NCBI RefSeq assembly: GCF_021354595.1
Contig: NZ_JADWYJ010000001.1
Coordinates: 287,446 to 351,445 of the forward strand
DNA from: Maribellus sp. CM-23
Lineage (GTDB): Bacteria; Bacteroidota; Bacteroidia; Bacteroidales; Prolixibacteraceae
Direction: 5' to 3'
DNA length: 64,000 nucleotides
This document shows, piece after piece, positions 44,773 to 54,207 of the stretch; position 1 is the first letter of the stretch, and every line of letters starts with the position of its first letter. The notes under the pieces are model-generated. The model did not search any database, had not been told where the DNA came from, and saw only the letters and a list, made by a program, of their open reading frames with translations. The position numbers were made by a program, and so were the translations under genes.

Positions 44773-44823
44773 TTACTCGTAGCGGAGAGCTTCCACCCGA
44801 TGTCGAATAGCAGCCCGCCGCCA
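44773..44823 (-). pseudogene. Orphan 3' end of an FtsX-type permease, 17 codons
   Basis: The minus strand reads WRRAAIRHRVEALRYE followed by a stop, a decayed version of the WRAATRNPVEALRYE tail shared by all six permeases in the array. Nothing upstream of the Trp codon resembles a permease. It directly precedes the activator-like repeat of the ATPase gene, as if a permease gene once there had been deleted apart from its tail. Confidence 0.75.
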
Positions 44824-44919
44824 GCCTTATTGTTTTCGATGTATAAAAGCAGAAAAGAAGAAGCTCGCTATGTTTTACCTAGTAAGCATAATAAAACAGA
44901 TGCAAAAAATTCACCCTGA

Positions 44920-45885
44920 TTATTTTATTTTTTCTATCTCGATAATTTTATCCTCAAATAACTTAATCCGGTCAATCTTCCCTTCCTCATTTCTGTTAAA
45001 ATGAAATTCGATTGGTTGATTCTCATCAAGAAAAAATATGGTTTCCGATGCGGGTTTTAACTCATGATTTCTGTTATTTACCCGGGCAATCAGCTTCCCG
45101 TTTTCAACCAGAATATTAAATGGGGTTTCTACACCTCCTTCGCGCAACAGGTATTCCCCGGTATATTTCTGGTATATGACTGTATCAATCTCCACCTGCT
45201 TGTAACGAAATCTTTTTTGCTGAAGAAGCCAGTCATAAAGAAGTGAATCGTCATAAGCTTTTACCCACGAATCGTGGCCAACGCCAGGATAAACAGTAAA
45301 CTTCACGGTCTTGTTATAGTTTTTAAGAGCATTCACCATCTTTTCTGACGAACTTAAGGGGACAACAGTATCGTCAGCTCCGTGGAAACACCAAACAGGC
45401 ATATGTCTTAATTTCCAAATATCTTCTGCATTTCCGCCGCCACAAATCGGCGCGATTGCCGCAAACATTTCAGGATGTTCTATTGCCAGTTTCCAGGTTC
45501 CAAAACCGCCCATACTCAAGCCAGTCAGATAAACTCTGTCGGGATCAATCCGTTTGGTGCTTATCATATTTTGCATGAGTTTGTAGAGCATATCCGTATT
45601 CCATCCCCGCCGTGCCTGCGGAGAAATAACAATAAAAGGAAATTTATGCCCTTGTTCAATCATCATCGGAGGTCCATGAACTTTTACTTTTTCAAGATCG
45701 ATTCCCTGTTCCCCCGCGCCATGAAGAAACATCATTAAAGGCCATTGTACCGTAGTATCGTTTTCATAACCTTCCGGCATATAAAGCAGATAATCTATAT
45801 CAACTACAAATCGTTCGTTGGTCTGTTGACCCTTTGCCAAGTAAGCCAAAAACAGAACCGAAAAAAACAATAACTTTATTCGCAT
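44920..45885 (-). CDS. Secreted alpha/beta hydrolase (carboxylesterase/prolyl-oligopeptidase-like)
   Basis: A 321-residue exported hydrolase (signal peptide about 1-19). The oxyanion region is MMFLHGAGEQG, the nucleophile elbow is GLSMGGFG, the Asp lies in GADDTVVPL and the His in GVGHDSW, giving a complete triad. The C-terminal about 80 residues (YTGEYLLREGGVETPFNILVENGKLIARV) form an added beta domain. It resembles the dienelactone-hydrolase/phospholipase-like esterases of Bacteroidota. It lies 76 bases downstream of a permease gene on the same strand and may be co-transcribed with it. Confidence 0.88.
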   Translation of the reverse strand: MRIKLLFFSVLFLAYLAKGQQTNERFVVDIDYLLYMPEGYENDTTVQWPLMMFLHGAGEQGIDLEKVKVHGPPMMIEQGHKFPFIVISPQARRGWNTDMLYKLMQNMISTKRIDPDRVYLTGLSMGGFGTWKLAIEHPEMFAAIAPICGGGNAEDIWKLRHMPVWCFHGADDTVVPLSSSEKMVNALKNYNKTVKFTVYPGVGHDSWVKAYDDSLLYDWLLQQKRFRYKQVEIDTVIYQKYTGEYLLREGGVETPFNILVENGKLIARVNNRNHELKPASETIFFLDENQPIEFHFNRNEEGKIDRIKLFEDKIIEIEKIK

Positions 45886-45961
45886 AGCTTCATAGTTTTT
45901 AGGATACTAATTTAAGTGATTCTTCTTTCTTAAGCTGTTTTCGGGAAAACAATCCTTTTCC

Positions 45962-48376
45962 CTATTCATATCTCAGAGCTTCTACCGGATTTCGTGTGGC
46001 TGCCCGCCAGCTCTGCCAACTAACCGTTAACAAGGCAATTCCCAAAGCCAGCAAACCGGCCAGAGCAAAAATCCACCAGCTTAGGTTGGTTTTGTAGGCG
46101 AAGTTTTCGAGCCATTTGTTTAATATATACCATGCCACGGGTACTGCAACAACAAACGCAATCAACGTCCTTTTTATGAAATTTTGGTTTAGCAGATACA
46201 AAATCTGTACAACACGGGCTCCATTCACTTTTCGCACACCAATTTCTTTCGTTCGCTGTTCGGCCACAAAGGCAGCCAAAGCAAGTAACCCAAGACAGGC
46301 AATTAATATTGCCAATACGGAAAAGATGGAAACAATCTTTTTCGTTTGTACATCGCCAGCATACAAGCGGCCAAAATCTTCATCAAAAAAAGCATAATCC
46401 AAGGGTTGCCCACCAGCATACTTATTCCATGCTTGTTCAACCTCTTTCAAGTTTTGCTGAATATCTCCCGCTATACGAACGCTCAGGTATTCACCGGCAG
46501 CCTTTAACGCATCTTCGTTATCAAATAAGACTAATGGTCCCAGTTCCTGATGCAAAGAGTTAAGGTGAAAATCTTTTATAATCCCAATAATCGTAAAAGC
46601 CGTTTCTTCTGATTTCCGTATTTTATACAATCTTTTCCCTATCGGGTCTTCTATATTTAACTGTTTCAAAGCCGATTCACTTAATACAATCGACTTTGCA
46701 TTTGCCTGATTTCCCTTTTCAAAAAAACGACCTTGAAGAAGCTTAATTTCATAGGCTTTTAAAAAAGCTGCATCTACCCACAGTTGACTCAGTCCTTTGG
46801 CTTCACTTGGTAATTCATGAAAAAATGTATTACCAGATTTACTTCGTCCAGGAATATGGACAGAATTACTCACTTCCAAAATACCTGGTTGCTCAAGTAG
46901 TTCATTCATAAACGAAGGCTTTTGTGTCCAGAGGTAATGGGCATTTTTTATAATTACCAGGTTTTCTTTATTAAAACCCAGCTCCTTGTTTTGAATAAAA
47001 TTGAGCTGTTTATTGATAAAAAACGTCCCCGAAAAGAGTATAATAGTTACTGTTAACTGAAAAACAACCAAACCATTTCGAAATGTACCATGTGAACCTC
47101 CGGGTGACTGAATTCCCGTTATAACTGTTGCGGGATTAAACGAAGCTAAGTAAAAAGCCGGATAACTTCCTGCGATTATACTTATTACAATTCCGAAGAC
47201 AAACAGTAAAGAAACGGCGCCAAAATTGCCTATATAATTAAATTCAAGTTGTTTATTGACCAAATGATTAAAAGCCGGAAGTAATAATTGTATTAAAACC
47301 AAAGCAAGAGCCAGTGCTATTAAAGTAACCATAAGCGATTCAGATAGAAACTGAAAAACCAGCTTATTGCGGTTTGAACCCAAGGATTTTTTTAACCCCA
47401 CTTCTTTGGCTCGGTTTACCGACCTGGCAGTGGACATGTTCATATAATTAATACAGGCAATTACCAGTATAAAAATGGCTATTATTGAGAAAATAACCAG
47501 GTAACTGGTATTTACTGACAGTTCAGGTCCTGCAAAAACGTTTCTATTGAAATGAATATCGGTTAAAGGCTGCGTATAATATTTATATTGATTTCCTTTT
47601 TCTGTCATTTCGTCAAGCGATACTCCCCTGTTTTGTTTCATATAAGGCCCAACATATTTCTTTACGATACTTTCCAACTTTGTATCTACATTCTGTCGGA
47701 AAGCACCTTCTTTCACGAGTACATAAGTATAAAGTATATTATTATCCCAATCCAAACCATTGTTGTATGGACGGCTTTTAATTGAACCCAACAAATCAGG
47801 TTTTAGATGCGAGTTTTCGGGAAAATCTTTAATTACCCCGGTAACTGTCCAGTCATTGTTATATTTTCGGTGAAGTGCTTGTCCTACAGGATTTTCATCT
47901 CCGAAATAGCGTCTGGCTGTAGTTTCGGTTAATACCACTGTATTAGGCTCCATCAAGGCAGTGCTTGAATCACCATAAATAAACGATGTTGAAAAGACTT
48001 TAAAAAAATTATCGTCGACAAAACACCACTTGGTCTCGTTAAACACCTTTTCTTTGTACTGCATAACAGGCTCCCAATATTGAGATACCCGCACCGCTTC
48101 TTCAACTTCCGGTATTTCTTCTTGAATTACATTCCTTAATGGAGCACTTGAATACGGTAAATTCCGGCTTTCCTTGTTAGTGCCAGCGGATAAATTTACC
48201 CGGCAAATCCGGTCCGCTTTTTCGTTGTATTTATCGTAGCTAAACTCGCTTTGAACATACAGCATAATCAGGATACATGCCGTAATTCCAATGGCCAACC
48301 CAACAATATTAATTACTGAATAAAACTTGTTTCTTATTAAATTTCGGATGATGGTTTTTAGGTAATATTTTATCAT
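45962..48376 (-). CDS. FtsX/MacB-type ABC permease (array member 1, leftmost)
   Basis: An 804-residue permease without a fused ATPase. An N-terminal helix (FYSVINIVGLAIGITACILIML) leads into a MacB-type periplasmic domain (about 45-270). Three helices of an FtsX core follow (about 285-400), then a second N-terminal-like helix (FRNGLVVFQLTVTIILFSGTFF), a second periplasmic domain and a final three-helix FtsX core. The tail is SWQSWRAATRNPVEALRYE. Such proteins drive periplasmic efflux or lipoprotein/peptide handling with a separate ATPase. It starts 38 bases after the stop of the upstream permease, so the two form an operon. It is noticeably more AT-rich than that neighbour. Confidence 0.92.
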   Translation of the reverse strand: MIKYYLKTIIRNLIRNKFYSVINIVGLAIGITACILIMLYVQSEFSYDKYNEKADRICRVNLSAGTNKESRNLPYSSAPLRNVIQEEIPEVEEAVRVSQYWEPVMQYKEKVFNETKWCFVDDNFFKVFSTSFIYGDSSTALMEPNTVVLTETTARRYFGDENPVGQALHRKYNNDWTVTGVIKDFPENSHLKPDLLGSIKSRPYNNGLDWDNNILYTYVLVKEGAFRQNVDTKLESIVKKYVGPYMKQNRGVSLDEMTEKGNQYKYYTQPLTDIHFNRNVFAGPELSVNTSYLVIFSIIAIFILVIACINYMNMSTARSVNRAKEVGLKKSLGSNRNKLVFQFLSESLMVTLIALALALVLIQLLLPAFNHLVNKQLEFNYIGNFGAVSLLFVFGIVISIIAGSYPAFYLASFNPATVITGIQSPGGSHGTFRNGLVVFQLTVTIILFSGTFFINKQLNFIQNKELGFNKENLVIIKNAHYLWTQKPSFMNELLEQPGILEVSNSVHIPGRSKSGNTFFHELPSEAKGLSQLWVDAAFLKAYEIKLLQGRFFEKGNQANAKSIVLSESALKQLNIEDPIGKRLYKIRKSEETAFTIIGIIKDFHLNSLHQELGPLVLFDNEDALKAAGEYLSVRIAGDIQQNLKEVEQAWNKYAGGQPLDYAFFDEDFGRLYAGDVQTKKIVSIFSVLAILIACLGLLALAAFVAEQRTKEIGVRKVNGARVVQILYLLNQNFIKRTLIAFVVAVPVAWYILNKWLENFAYKTNLSWWIFALAGLLALGIALLTVSWQSWRAATRNPVEALRYE

Positions 48377-48414
48377 AGCCTGTTTTTTAAATTAATATCG
48401 TCGCCGTGCCACTT

Positions 48415-50805
48415 TTACTCATACCGCAATGCTTCCACCGGATTTCGTGTGGCCGCCCGCCAGCTTTGCCAACTAACCGTTAACAGCGCAATTCCCAAAG
48501 CCAGCAACCCTGCCAACACAAAAATCCACCAGCTTAGGTTGGTTTTGTAAGCAAAGTTTTCGAGCCATTTATCCATCGCCAGCCAGGCCAGCGGCGTTGC
48601 AATTACAAACGCAATGATCACCCACTTTACAAAGCTCCGGTTTAGCATCGAAAGAATCTCACTTACACGGGCGCCATTCACCTTGCGGATACCGATCTCT
48701 TTTACGCGTTGCTGTGCTACCAACAGCGAAATTCCCAGCAATCCCATGGAACTTATAAAAATGGAAATGATCGTAAAAATGCTGAGCAACCGGGCCTGCA
48801 ACAATTCAGTACGGTAAACATTCCGGTAAAGCGCGCCTACATGCTCGTAAGAAAACGGGTAAGCGGGAAACAGGTCTTTCCATACCGACTGAACATCGGC
48901 CAAAGCCTCCTCGCGCATACCGGGCCGGTACGAAACCACAAAATTGAGCAACCAAAGCTTATTGCGTTTAAACAGTACTAGCGGCCCCACCTTCTTTTTC
49001 ATACTCGAAAGGTGAAAGTCTTTTACCACCCCGGTAATTTTTCCGGCAGGCAACTGTATACCCGGACTGGGAGAATTTAGCCGGAAACTTTTGCCAACAA
49101 TATCGGCAGCAGAAGCAGATTTGAGTAAATGCATAGCCGTTTCGTTGATAATGTATTCGCCCGATCCTTCCACATCCGCATTGTTTCCCGTGAAATTTTG
49201 TCCTCCCAGAAATTCGAGCTTAAAAATTTCGGCAAAGGAATAATCGCAGGGAAAAACGCCAATCCTGCTTTGCTCCTGATCGCCGGAAGGTTCCTTCCCT
49301 TCCAGTTCATAGCCAAACATATCGTTGGCTTCTCCGCCGGGAGGCTCCATCATGGCCGACACCGATTCGATCGCCGGATGTTTGAGCAGCTCTTCTTTAA
49401 ACAATTCAAACTCTTCCTGCACACTGGCGTGCACCGATTCAAAACAGATCAGGTTGTCATCCTGTGCTCCCATCGAATTGTTGAGTGCAAAATTGGTTTG
49501 CCGCGCGATCACCATCACAGCAACAATCAAAACAATGGCGAAAGTATATTGCGTGATAATAATCCCCCGGCTAACAGAAATGTTGTTTCGTTGGAACAGG
49601 TTCCTGTCGGGGCGGTACATTTTTTCGATACTTTGCCGCAACACCGGCTGGAGCCCGGCTAAAACACCAAGAACACTGAAAAGCACCACCACCAGTACGA
49701 TCAGCATTGAATTGCCGTGAAACAGATTCTTCCCAAAGTTTTTCCAGATCAGCACATTTACAGGAACAGCCAGCAGAAACGCGATGAATACGGAAAACAG
49801 CACAATAAAAAGGCTTTCAGCAAAAAAATACTTCAGGTTCATGTGGGGAGTAGATCCCAGCACACGGTTAATCGCCACAAACTTTGCATTAAAACCCGAC
49901 ATCCCGAGGTTCAGGCTGGCGTAATTACTCATCGAAATCAGCAATAAAATAAGAGCAGCAATCGCCATTACGTAAATATTGGTCATATTGCCATTGGCTT
50001 CTATTTCGCGCAGTTTATCCGAGTGCAAATGAATGTCGGTAATGTTTTGCAGAAAAGCGGTAGACTTAATTTCGTCTTCCTTTTGCCCACTCACTTTGGC
50101 CAAAAAAGCTGCATAACCGGCCGAAATGGGTTCCGGGCTGGCGTTGGGTTTCAGTAGCAAATATGTAAAAGCCCACCAACTGATTTCGCCTTGCGCAGGG
50201 GTTGTAATCAGTTCGGGGTGAAAATGGCTGTTTTGTGGGAAATCTTTCATCACACCTTTTACCGTAAAATCGGTTCTATCGGCGTAAAACTGTCCGGCGG
50301 GCAACGAAATGGTTTTTCCGACCGGATCGGCCTTTCCAAATATTTTTTCCGCAAACGACCGGGTGATCACCATTGAACCGGGCTCTTCCAATACCGACTT
50401 CTTATTGCCCACCAACAGCGTTGCATCAAACACCTCGAAAAAGGTGCTGTCGCAAACAAAGGCCTGGTTAATCGCATAATACTGCTCGTTGTGCATTACC
50501 ACGCCTCCCCGCATGGGCGCCAGCCGCACATAATTTTCAATGCCCGAAAAGTTATCGGCCAGGTCAGGTATCTGCTCCGAGTTATAAACCTTGGCAAAAT
50601 GATTGTTGCCAAAATACGTTGTGTTGGTAACTGTAAAACGGTAAATACGGTCGGCCTTCGAATGAAAAGCATCGTAGGTAAGTTCGTTTTTCAGAAAAAG
50701 GGCGATGAACAAAATGCCACTTAATCCGAGCGCCAAACCCAGCACTTTTATAAAATTAAGAAACGGCCGCTTTTTAAAATTTCTAAATACAAACTGAAAC
50801 AGCAT
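48415..50805 (-). CDS. FtsX/MacB-type ABC permease (array member 2)
   Basis: A 796-residue permease with the same two-module layout as its neighbours: an N-terminal helix (FLNFIKVLGLALGLSGILFIALF), periplasmic domain, FtsX core, second helix (GIIITQYTFAIVLIVAVMVIA), second periplasmic domain (contains MMEPPGGEANDMFGYELEG) and a C-terminal core ending SWQSWRAATRNPVEALRYE. The last about 55 residues, and the DNA encoding them, are nearly the same as in member 1, while the periplasmic domains share little. It has its own upstream activator-like repeat and sigma-54-like promoter and should lead an operon with member 1. Confidence 0.92.
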   Translation of the reverse strand: MLFQFVFRNFKKRPFLNFIKVLGLALGLSGILFIALFLKNELTYDAFHSKADRIYRFTVTNTTYFGNNHFAKVYNSEQIPDLADNFSGIENYVRLAPMRGGVVMHNEQYYAINQAFVCDSTFFEVFDATLLVGNKKSVLEEPGSMVITRSFAEKIFGKADPVGKTISLPAGQFYADRTDFTVKGVMKDFPQNSHFHPELITTPAQGEISWWAFTYLLLKPNASPEPISAGYAAFLAKVSGQKEDEIKSTAFLQNITDIHLHSDKLREIEANGNMTNIYVMAIAALILLLISMSNYASLNLGMSGFNAKFVAINRVLGSTPHMNLKYFFAESLFIVLFSVFIAFLLAVPVNVLIWKNFGKNLFHGNSMLIVLVVVLFSVLGVLAGLQPVLRQSIEKMYRPDRNLFQRNNISVSRGIIITQYTFAIVLIVAVMVIARQTNFALNNSMGAQDDNLICFESVHASVQEEFELFKEELLKHPAIESVSAMMEPPGGEANDMFGYELEGKEPSGDQEQSRIGVFPCDYSFAEIFKLEFLGGQNFTGNNADVEGSGEYIINETAMHLLKSASAADIVGKSFRLNSPSPGIQLPAGKITGVVKDFHLSSMKKKVGPLVLFKRNKLWLLNFVVSYRPGMREEALADVQSVWKDLFPAYPFSYEHVGALYRNVYRTELLQARLLSIFTIISIFISSMGLLGISLLVAQQRVKEIGIRKVNGARVSEILSMLNRSFVKWVIIAFVIATPLAWLAMDKWLENFAYKTNLSWWIFVLAGLLALGIALLTVSWQSWRAATRNPVEALRYE

Positions 50806-50828
50806 ACTTTTTTGCTTTTAGTTTTATT

Positions 50829-50856
50829 CACCCCTAAATTATCAAAAAAGGGCTTT
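50829..50856. repeat. Half-end remnant of the DUF559-associated palindromic element
   Basis: CACCCCTAAATTATCAAAAAAGGGCTTTTTG aligns with the left end of the empty element at 57413 (AACCCCTAAATTCCTTAAAAGGGCTTTG). No matching second end is seen nearby, so it looks like a decayed single end just upstream of array member 2. Confidence 0.4.
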
Positions 50857-50914
50857 TTGACTTTTCTTACCGGTGTGATATAATTTGTCGGTCTATTTTT
50901 TCGGGGAAAAGAAA

Positions 50915-50928
50915 TCAAAAGCGGTGCC
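50915..50928 (-). promoter_or_regulatory. Sigma-54-like promoter of array member 2
   Basis: The minus strand reads AGAAAGGCAC-CGCTT-TTGA. The first ten bases are identical to those at the ATPase promoter, and GGCAC-N5-TTG fits the sigma-54 core with A in place of the final C of -12. Confidence 0.5.
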
Positions 50929-50992
50929 TTTCTACCAAAAAACAGGTTACCAGCACATTACAAAACAAGCACGCGATGGAAGTGTCCATTTT

Positions 50993-51023
50993 TTTGACAA
51001 AACGTGTATAATTATTTGTCAAA
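50993..51023. promoter_or_regulatory. Upstream activator-like inverted repeat, copy 2 (best copy)
   Basis: TTTGACAAA-N13-TTTGTCAAA is a perfect 9-bp inverted repeat, 64 bases upstream of the GGCAC element at 50924-50928. The distance and the spacer sequence (GTATAATT) match the ATPase site. This is typical geometry for an NtrC-type activator dimer acting on a sigma-54 promoter. Confidence 0.6.
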
Positions 51024-51042
51024 CCATCCTTCTTAAAAACAA

Positions 51043-51077
51043 AAAGGCAAATCTCTAATGATAAAAGATTTGCCTTT
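51043..51077 (-). terminator. Rho-independent terminator after the small lipoprotein gene
   Basis: A perfect 12-bp stem, AAAGGCAAATCT (51043-51054) with AGATTTGCCTTT (51066-51077), and an 11-base loop. On the minus strand it is followed by the T-rich tail TTTGTTTTT. It lies 32 bases after the stop of the lipoprotein gene at 51110-51517, separating it from the next promoter. Confidence 0.85.
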
Positions 51078-51109
51078 CGAAAAAAGTTCTGTATCAGCGA
51101 AGCCTATAA

Positions 51110-51517
51110 TTACTCTGTCTTCTGTTGAATATGAACCCGGTCAAAATAGTCTCCGGCTTCGAGCCCTACAGAGATCTTTCTTACTGCTCCGGTTGTGTTG
51201 GCACCTGCTTTTATAAAAAGAGTGGTTGTATCGCGACGTTCCACCACCACATCACCCACTTGTATTGAATAATTGTATCCTTCGAGGTCAATATTTTCGA
51301 AACGATAGTAAGTTGAGTCTCCTACAACAATATCTGTAACCCACCACCAGGTTCCTTCGGTTGAAAACGACACGGAATCAGTGCTTGCTTTCATCTCTGC
51401 AGAATTTGACGACAACTTAATAATGTCGCCCCATATTCCGATCGGATCATCTTTTTCACACGACGAAAGCACAAAAACAAATGCGGCAATAACTAAAAAG
51501 AGTTGATTTTTTTTCAT
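51110..51517 (-). CDS. Small lipoprotein, BACON-like beta domain
   Basis: A 135-residue lipoprotein (lipobox VLSSCEK, C20). The mature part begins IIKLSSNSAEMKASTDSVSFSTEGTWWWVTDI, whose spacing recalls BACON domains (a small sandwich with a conserved W), and ends with VHIQQKTE. Surface location and function are inferred only by analogy. It sits between two permease genes with its own terminator, so it is an independent unit embedded in the array. Confidence 0.65.
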   Translation of the reverse strand: MKKNQLFLVIAAFVFVLSSCEKDDPIGIWGDIIKLSSNSAEMKASTDSVSFSTEGTWWWVTDIVVGDSTYYRFENIDLEGYNYSIQVGDVVVERRDTTTLFIKAGANTTGAVRKISVGLEAGDYFDRVHIQQKTE

Positions 51518-51660
51518 GATAATTTCACTAATATTTTAAAATAGGTAATGTGACCGTTGGTCCAATTTTACAGGTAGATGCAGGATTGTATGAAAGGTTG
51601 CGTCTATTTTATGTATTTTATTGTTAACTAACGCTGCCGGTAAAATCTTCCAATATGGAA

Positions 51661-51710
51661 AGGATTCTTTCGCTTCCCTGTCAATTGACGGATTCGCTCA
51701 GAATGACAAA
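51661..51710. repeat. Dispersed-repeat-like segment with an embedded palindrome
   Basis: GGATTCTTTCGCTTC and GCTCAGAATGACAAA resemble a common intergenic repeat of Bacteroidota, here split by CCTGTCAATTGACGGATTC, which contains the imperfect palindrome related to the one at 30277-30292. It lies in the 286-bp gap downstream of array member 3. Recognition of the outer repeat is from memory. Confidence 0.35.
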
Positions 51711-51803
51711 TAATTAGGATGCAGCCTGCCACTCCTAAACATAGCAAGGAATCTTTTTGATTCTCCCCTGACAATAGTAACTGTTAACTATTGATCCTTG
51801 CAT

Positions 51804-54170
51804 TTACTCATAACGCAAGGCTTCGACCGGATTTCGGGTAGCTGCCCGCCAGCTTTGCCAGCTAACTGTAAACAGGGCAATTCCTATCGCCAGCATACCT
51901 GCCAAGGCAAAAATCCACCAGCTTAGGCTGGTTTGATAAGCAAAGTTTTCCAGCCAACGATCCATCACATACCAGGAAACAGGGGTGGCCAGTACAAATG
52001 CTACGAATACCCACTTCAGAAAACTCCGGTTCAACATCTCAATAACTTCGGTCGCCCGGGCTCCGTTTACTTTTCGGATGCCGATTTCCTTGGTGCGTTT
52101 GGAGATTGTAATCAGCACTATGCCAAACAATCCCATAACAGCCAAAACAATGGCAAGAAATGAAAAGCCGGAGATCAGCTTCGCCTGGTTTTGTTCCCTG
52201 CCGTAAAACTGGTTGATCTGGTCGGTTAAATAACGGATGCTGACAACGGATTCGGGCGAAATCTGCCGGATAAGATGTTCTGTTTCCCGGATGATTTCAG
52301 CATCGTGTAATCCATTGGTTTTTATCGCCAGCAGACTCATTTTCTCCGGATGCTGTTGCAAAATCACCATTGGCTGAATCAACGAGTGAATCGAATGTGC
52401 ACTAAAATCCTTTACAATTCCACGTATGGTAAAACCATTGAGCAAATCCCCTGCTTTTAGTTTGTACTGCAAAGCTGCCGATTCGTTAATGATGATATTG
52501 TTCCGGTTGTCGGCCTGAAACTCGCCAAAACATTCTCCGTCTATCCATTCCATCCCCAGCAGATCGATCATCCCCTGCCCCATTATCAGTCCGTCAAAAC
52601 GTATGCTTTCGTCTTCGGTACGCAGGTTCACCGGAAGAAAAGAATCAAAAGGAGGGATGAAAGACGAGCCGGCCGTTTTTATCACATTCGGATTTTTACC
52701 CAGCTCATTTTGCAGCACCCGGATTTGTTTCTGCAACTCCGGCGTATTCAACTCGCAAATCAAAATATTCGTTGGATCGATGGCTTTAAAATTGGTCAAT
52801 CCGTAATTGATCTGCTTTTTAAAGGTAAAGACACTTACTATGAGAATAATGAAAATGGCAAAATGAAAACTTAGAAACGAGTGGCTCAAGCTGTATTTTC
52901 CGGGACTGCGTTTCAGCTTTCCCTTTAGTAAAACCACCACCGATGTTCGCGACACAGAATTGCCAATCGATATTCCGGAAATGGTTCCGGTGAGAAAAAG
53001 AAGGCCGGCAAGAACCGCCCAGGTTTGCCAAAGACTAAAAACTTCGCTACCCACCGTTTTGCCAAGTGTTGAATTTACAAACGGAATACCCACCATTACC
53101 ACAATTGCCGCCGGAAGCAGACTTAAAAGAGACACCAGGTTTGATTCGAGCAACACCTGTTTTTGAATGGTTACATTAGAGGCACCCAAGGCTTTTTTAG
53201 CGCCCATTTCGGTAAGCCGGTTCAGGATTTTTGCTTTTGTGAGAAATACATAATTGGTAATAGCTATCAGTAAAATGGCAAAGGCAATGGCCATGTAGTA
53301 TTTTAGTTCGTTTGCGTTTCCTGTCCGGCTGTAAAAATTTCCCGATAAGCCAGCAGAACCCAGATAAATATCGGCAACGGGCTGAAGCCGGTACGTTTTG
53401 TCTTTGTATTTTTCGGCATCCAGCGATACCATGTGGTTCTTGATTTTTGCACCAAGCATTTCAGGATCGGCATTGGGTTGTATAAAAAGATACGTGTAAA
53501 AAGAGCGATTGTCCCAGTTACGGTAGTCGTTTTGATTGGAACGATAGTCGCCGAACATACGTTGCGAAAGGCCAAAAACCTCTTCTGAAAGATCGATGTT
53601 TCCCACAAATTCAGGCCGAAGCGTAGAATTACCGGGAAAATTGTTGTAAACGCCACAAACAGTCAGCGTCCGAAATTCATCCTTCAGTTTCACCAACAGC
53701 GTTGATCCGACTGCATTTTTTGACCCAAAATATTTTTCGGCCATATCTTCCGAAAGGGCAATCTCGGTATTCGATACTGCGGGAACTCCGTATCTGAACC
53801 GGATCCCCATCCGCGAATACAAGTTGCCGTCAGCAAATGCAAAAAAGTCCTCTGCGATGATCCGGTTATCCGCTGTTTTTATCTGAACATCGCTTGTTTG
53901 GTAAAACCTGAAAAAATCGGCGATCTCAGGTATATTGTTTTTAAGCGCGGGAGCCATGGGATAAGGCAGCCGCGGGTCTGTTTCATCAATCAGGCGATAA
54001 GCTGAATGATGGTTGGGAATAAACTTGTCGAATGAATATTCATGAATAAACAATACTCCTAAAATCATTATGCATCCCAATCCAATTCCCAGCCCCAGAA
54101 TACTAATTCCGGATTCTGTTTTGTTTTTCTGAAGGTTTCGAAAAGCAAGTTTTAGATCTATTAAGTTCAT
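51804..54170 (-). CDS. FtsX/MacB-type ABC permease (array member 3)
   Basis: A 788-residue permease started at the ATG at 54170 (MNLIDLKLAFRNLQKN); a TTG at 54194 would lie almost on the predicted transcription start and is rejected. It has an N-terminal helix (GISILGLGIGLGCIMILGVLFI), MacB-type periplasmic domain, FtsX core, second helix (FHFAIFIILIVSVFTF), second periplasmic domain and a C-terminal core with tail SWQSWRAATRNPVEALRYE. It is the most divergent of the close group (FAYQTSLSWW). It has its own activator-like repeat and sigma-54-like promoter. Confidence 0.92.
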   Translation of the reverse strand: MNLIDLKLAFRNLQKNKTESGISILGLGIGLGCIMILGVLFIHEYSFDKFIPNHHSAYRLIDETDPRLPYPMAPALKNNIPEIADFFRFYQTSDVQIKTADNRIIAEDFFAFADGNLYSRMGIRFRYGVPAVSNTEIALSEDMAEKYFGSKNAVGSTLLVKLKDEFRTLTVCGVYNNFPGNSTLRPEFVGNIDLSEEVFGLSQRMFGDYRSNQNDYRNWDNRSFYTYLFIQPNADPEMLGAKIKNHMVSLDAEKYKDKTYRLQPVADIYLGSAGLSGNFYSRTGNANELKYYMAIAFAILLIAITNYVFLTKAKILNRLTEMGAKKALGASNVTIQKQVLLESNLVSLLSLLPAAIVVMVGIPFVNSTLGKTVGSEVFSLWQTWAVLAGLLFLTGTISGISIGNSVSRTSVVVLLKGKLKRSPGKYSLSHSFLSFHFAIFIILIVSVFTFKKQINYGLTNFKAIDPTNILICELNTPELQKQIRVLQNELGKNPNVIKTAGSSFIPPFDSFLPVNLRTEDESIRFDGLIMGQGMIDLLGMEWIDGECFGEFQADNRNNIIINESAALQYKLKAGDLLNGFTIRGIVKDFSAHSIHSLIQPMVILQQHPEKMSLLAIKTNGLHDAEIIRETEHLIRQISPESVVSIRYLTDQINQFYGREQNQAKLISGFSFLAIVLAVMGLFGIVLITISKRTKEIGIRKVNGARATEVIEMLNRSFLKWVFVAFVLATPVSWYVMDRWLENFAYQTSLSWWIFALAGMLAIGIALFTVSWQSWRAATRNPVEALRYE

Positions 54171-54207
54171 AGAAGGTATACTTTTATTTTTCAACTAAAA
54201 TCTTAGT

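Noticed and set aside
50856..50889. Further activator-like site (TTTGAC ... TTTGTC) downstream of the member 2 promoter
   Set aside because: The half-sites are 22 rather than 16 bases apart and lie at or after the predicted transcription start.
54171..54194. TTG start for array member 3 giving an MKNKSIPS head
   Set aside because: It would nearly coincide with the predicted transcription start, and the conserved family start is MNLIDLKLAFRN at 54170.
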